Assembly: GCA_013375355.1 (NCBI GenBank)
Contig: JABXJV010000488.1
Location: 1 to 24,888 of the forward strand
DNA: 24,888 bases
DNA from: Candidatus Helarchaeota archaeon
Lineage (GTDB): Archaea > Asgardarchaeota > Lokiarchaeia > Helarchaeales > JABXJV01
Direction: 5' to 3'
The position numbers and the translations under genes are program-made. Positions 22,912-24,888 of the stretch are shown piece after piece. The notes under the pieces are model-generated. The model searched no databases. It was not told the DNA's origin and saw only the letters and a list, made by a program, of their open reading frames with translations. Numbering within the stretch: position 1 is the stretch's first letter; every line of letters begins with the position of its first letter.

Positions 22912-23097
22912 TTAAATTTTATTTATCTTTCGAACTATTATCAAAGCAATTGTTCCAAGAACTGATGATCCGATAATACAACAAAGACCAACTATGTAAA
23001 TAACAATCCGTTCTGTATATAATGCAATATCTGGCCAAAAAGTTAATGCGATAAATATCCCAGTAGAATTTTCGAACGCTAAGACATAAAAAATCAT
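22912..23097 (-). CDS. Small membrane protein, possibly 5'-truncated
   Basis: From ATG 23097 this is 61 residues with two hydrophobic segments (about 1-20 and 31-56) and a basic end. The same frame stays open upstream to 23235 with convincing membrane-protein sequence, including a third hydrophobic stretch (WVIIIIYSIVGIL). It reaches a TAA at 23236-23238 without any ATG, GTG or TTG. It is therefore either the surviving 3' part of a broken gene or a protein with an unusual start. Confidence 0.45.
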   Translation of the reverse strand: MIFYVLAFENSTGIFIALTFWPDIALYTERIVIYIVGLCCIIGSSVLGTIALIIVRKINKI

Positions 23098-23235
23098 TGA
23101 CTTAACTGTTTCGGTAATTGCCCATTGATTCCCTAAAATTCCAACAATTGAATATATTATAATAATGACCCAACCACGATATTGTCCAAGAAAAGAAATA
23201 TGGTAATGTCCGAATCTGTAGGTTAAGAATTGAAA
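23098..23235 (-). pseudogene. In-frame upstream remnant of the membrane protein at 22912-23097
   Basis: 46 codons with a hydrophobic helix and no start codon precede ATG 23097 in frame. The rest of 23098-23326 shows no credible gene. A 25-30 codon plus-strand frame near 23223-23306 looks protein-like but has no start. Confidence 0.4.
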
Positions 23236-23326
23236 TTAAAGAAATAAATGAGTTAGTTAAATGTTTAATACTTTTGGGGATTCGAAAAGATGATGATCTA
23301 TCATTAATATAATATTCTTAAAAGGT

Positions 23327-24187
23327 CTATTTCGTTAATCTTACAATTTCACAATCATATTTACAATAATAATATGGAGGTTTATTCTCTTTGCATGTCT
23401 TACATTCCTCCCAAAAACCTAATGAATTAAAAATACTAATATCATTCATCAGTTCCTCCAATGGAGTATTTCGGAGTTTCTTGAATTGCTCAAGGATTAT
23501 GGGTTTATTTAACTGTTCAATAATCCGTTGGAAATTAGGTGCTGAAATAAGTCCAATAGATATTTCTCCTTCTTCTGTTAAATAATTCTGTAAACTTTCC
23601 AGATTAATTATCTCGTAAGGCGGAATAGGCAATTGATCCAATATATCTAAACGTAAAAAGTTTTTACTTTTCCTAGCTTTATTTAATATACGTTTGTACT
23701 TTCTTTCCGCTTCTCGATCATCAATAGATATTGGCTCTTCTAATCCATCTAACAGTCTTTTATAGCGATCTTCAATCATTGGACTAATAGACTGCCTTTC
23801 GAAATCTATATTTTTATCGAAATAACCAACTTTTTTATAAGAAACTAATGATCCTGAAGTTATTAACAGGAATTTTTTTGGGGAAAATTTCTTTAACTCC
23901 CCTTTTTCATTTCCTACTTTTACCGCATATTTCAAAATTTGTGCTATTTCGGGCTCGGCACAGATCCAATCTTTATAATACGCTTTTAATTCGATTATTA
24001 ATAAGCACTCATCCTTTGTTAAAATAAGGTCAGGTTTAAATCTGCCTAGTCCAAATATCGCGAAACCAATGGACGAATTTGGCTTAGTTCGTCTAAAACC
24101 CAAGACTTGAAATAGTGCTTCATTAATTTGTCTTAAAATACACTCGCGTTGATATATTGCTCTTCCAACTGGTTGATTTTTATCCAT
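23327..24187 (-). CDS. PD-(D/E)XK nuclease-fold protein with C-terminal Cys cluster
   Basis: The 286-residue protein carries the core of the PD-(D/E)XK superfamily. FKPDLIL has Asp53, and CLLIIELKAY has Glu66 and Lys68. A downstream helix has Gln83-x3-Tyr87 (QILKY), as in RecB-like members. Glu14/Glu15 in the first helix may complete the site. A C-terminal CKTC...YYYCKYDC group (about 261-278) probably binds zinc. Members cut or process DNA or RNA; here the substrate is unknown. No methylase or helicase partner is nearby, so a restriction system is not supported. The start at ATG 24187 is backed by GGAGG about 10 bases upstream. Confidence 0.6.
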   Translation of the reverse strand: MDKNQPVGRAIYQRECILRQINEALFQVLGFRRTKPNSSIGFAIFGLGRFKPDLILTKDECLLIIELKAYYKDWICAEPEIAQILKYAVKVGNEKGELKKFSPKKFLLITSGSLVSYKKVGYFDKNIDFERQSISPMIEDRYKRLLDGLEEPISIDDREAERKYKRILNKARKSKNFLRLDILDQLPIPPYEIINLESLQNYLTEEGEISIGLISAPNFQRIIEQLNKPIILEQFKKLRNTPLEELMNDISIFNSLGFWEECKTCKENKPPYYYCKYDCEIVRLTK

Positions 24188-24266
24188 CTTATGCTTCCTC
24201 CTTTTGCTCTATATTTTTTAAAATTTCTCTATAGCATAAGAGGAAAAAAAATTATTAGAAAAAAGC

Positions 24267-24704
24267 TTACCCGAAAAGGTCAGAAGGTTTTAAAAGACTA
24301 TCCTTTTCATCTTTACCAGATGAAGGTGCAGGTTGAGGGGAGGTTCCAGTTTGAGGAGGCGGTGGCAATGTCCCTGATTGACTAGGTTGAGTGGATTGGG
24401 TTTGGCTTTTTGGAGGGGCTTTAACTGTGCCTGTAGATACCATGCCCATCATTTGACGCACATCTTGAAGTACACGATGCAATTCCAAAATTTGAATCCC
24501 TTTCTGTAAAGATTCAACTGAATCTCGCATACTCTCAGATATATTACCTAAATTTCCAGAACCAGCTTTCTCAATTGCTTGATGAATTAGATTTTGATTT
24601 TGTATTAACAAATCATTATTTTGCTTAACCATTTGAGATAGTTCATTCACGCTGCTAACTAATGCTTTTAAAAGCCTTATAATTTCTACACCTAATTGAT
24701 CCAT
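24267..24704 (-). CDS. Coiled-coil protein with Pro-rich linker
   Basis: This 145-residue protein has a heptad-rich helix at about 1-45 (IIRLLKALVSSVNELSQMVKQNNDLLIQ), a Gly/Ser break, and a second helix at about 58-92 (SVESLQKGIQILELHRVLQDVRQMMG). A Pro/Gln/Ser/Thr linker (about 98-130) and a short charged C-terminus ending DLFG follow. The family is unknown. The organisation matches the 17078-17749 protein. The start at ATG 24704 has a strong GGAGGT (24714-24719 on the minus strand), 9 bases upstream. It precedes the nuclease-like gene on the same strand with 79 bases between. Confidence 0.6.
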   Translation of the reverse strand: MDQLGVEIIRLLKALVSSVNELSQMVKQNNDLLIQNQNLIHQAIEKAGSGNLGNISESMRDSVESLQKGIQILELHRVLQDVRQMMGMVSTGTVKAPPKSQTQSTQPSQSGTLPPPPQTGTSPQPAPSSGKDEKDSLLKPSDLFG

Positions 24705-24713
24705 TTCTCTCTA

Positions 24714-24775
24714 ACCTCCGGAGCGGCTCAGAAACTCTCCATATCTGGGCGAGAGTATCCGAAACCCTCTGGATT
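24714..24775 (-). promoter_or_regulatory. GC-rich, potentially structured leader of the 24267-24704 gene
   Basis: In an otherwise AT-rich intergenic region, this block has much higher GC. ACTCTC (24734-24739) pairs with GAGAGT (24751-24756) around an 11-base loop. GAGC-G-GCTC (24721-24729) is a second palindrome. GAAACTCTCC (24731-24740) is partly repeated as GAAACCCTCT (24761-24770). It lies right before the ribosome-binding site, so it could be a structured 5' leader. I match it to no known riboswitch. The remaining bases to 24888 are AT-rich and hold nothing I can name. Confidence 0.4.
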
Positions 24776-24888
24776 TGATTAACAATACATCGTTTCTTAA
24801 AAATATGCTATTTAATTATTTTAAATAATTATACTTTTTTAATCTTGTTTTTTTTCTAAAAATTGAATTATTTTTTAAGGATTAATGT

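Noticed and set aside
23223..23306. Short plus-strand frame rich in Glu, Lys and Leu
   Set aside because: It has about 28 codons with no start and a stop shortly upstream. It is at most a gene relic.
23327..24187. Restriction-modification system
   Set aside because: No methyltransferase, specificity subunit or helicase lies nearby. Only the nuclease-like protein is present.
1..24888. Selenoprotein genes with in-frame UGA, or SECIS elements
   Set aside because: I found no gene interrupted by a UGA with family similarity on both sides, and no convincing SECIS hairpin. A dedicated search would be decisive.
1..24888. CRISPR array, insertion sequence or integrase
   Set aside because: No repeat-spacer pattern, transposase or terminal inverted repeats were seen. 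The only array is the contiguous 42-bp tandem repeat.

Overview
The window is AT-rich archaeal DNA, most likely from an Asgard archaeon (Lokiarchaeia-like). The evidence is archaeal-type SelB and SepSecS with a tRNA-Sec of 9/4 architecture and a 7-bp D-stem, an archaeal valyl-tRNA synthetase, a divergent second-type EF-2, a Tsr3 rRNA-modifying enzyme, tRNA introns with bulge-helix-bulge (BHB) splice sites, and a box C/D guide RNA. The phylum is an inference from gene content. The domain Archaea is secure.

Layout. 1-1488: a multi-TM protein of unknown function and Tsr3. 1583-1768: an initiator tRNA-Met gene that I read as interrupted by three introns, one in each of the D, anticodon and T loops. 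1812-3477: a protein of the tRNA-guanine transglycosylase fold and an unknown partner. 3485-9760 (minus): a translation cluster transcribed in the order EF-2-like GTPase, valS, tRNA-Ala(CGC) with a variable-loop intron, tRNA-Ile(GAU) with an anticodon-loop intron, and a coiled-coil protein. 9960-13866 (plus, divergent): a selenocysteine module of SelB, SepSecS (ATGA overlap), tRNA-Sec(UCA) and an AIR-synthase/PurM-like protein that is not a standard SelD.

13863-15501: a NapH-like polyferredoxin membrane protein (minus), a possible tiny membrane protein, a box C/D sRNA (plus), and a Cys-rich protein (minus). 15646-18512: a zinc-ribbon coiled-coil protein, a two-gene coiled-coil operon, and two small proteins. 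18672-21445: a TPR gene that seems 5'-truncated, small membrane proteins, a 53-residue zinc-ribbon protein, and a large TPR protein. 21562-22416: a YkgJ-type Cys-cluster protein. 22494-22661: a tandem repeat of alternating 22- and 20-bp half units. 22671-24704 (minus): a small cross-brace-type zinc protein, a possibly truncated membrane protein, a PD-(D/E)XK nuclease-fold protein with a C-terminal Cys cluster, and a coiled-coil/Pro-rich protein with a GC-rich leader.

Functionally, the first 14 kb is dominated by translation and tRNA biology: tRNA genes, tRNA charging, rRNA modification, EF-2-type and SelB-type GTPases, and Sec-tRNA synthesis. The rest is mainly lineage-specific coiled-coil, TPR and zinc-binding proteins. 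The most notable items are the triple-intron initiator tRNA, the EF-2 paralogue with a rewritten diphthamide loop, and the PurM-like gene beside tRNA-Sec.
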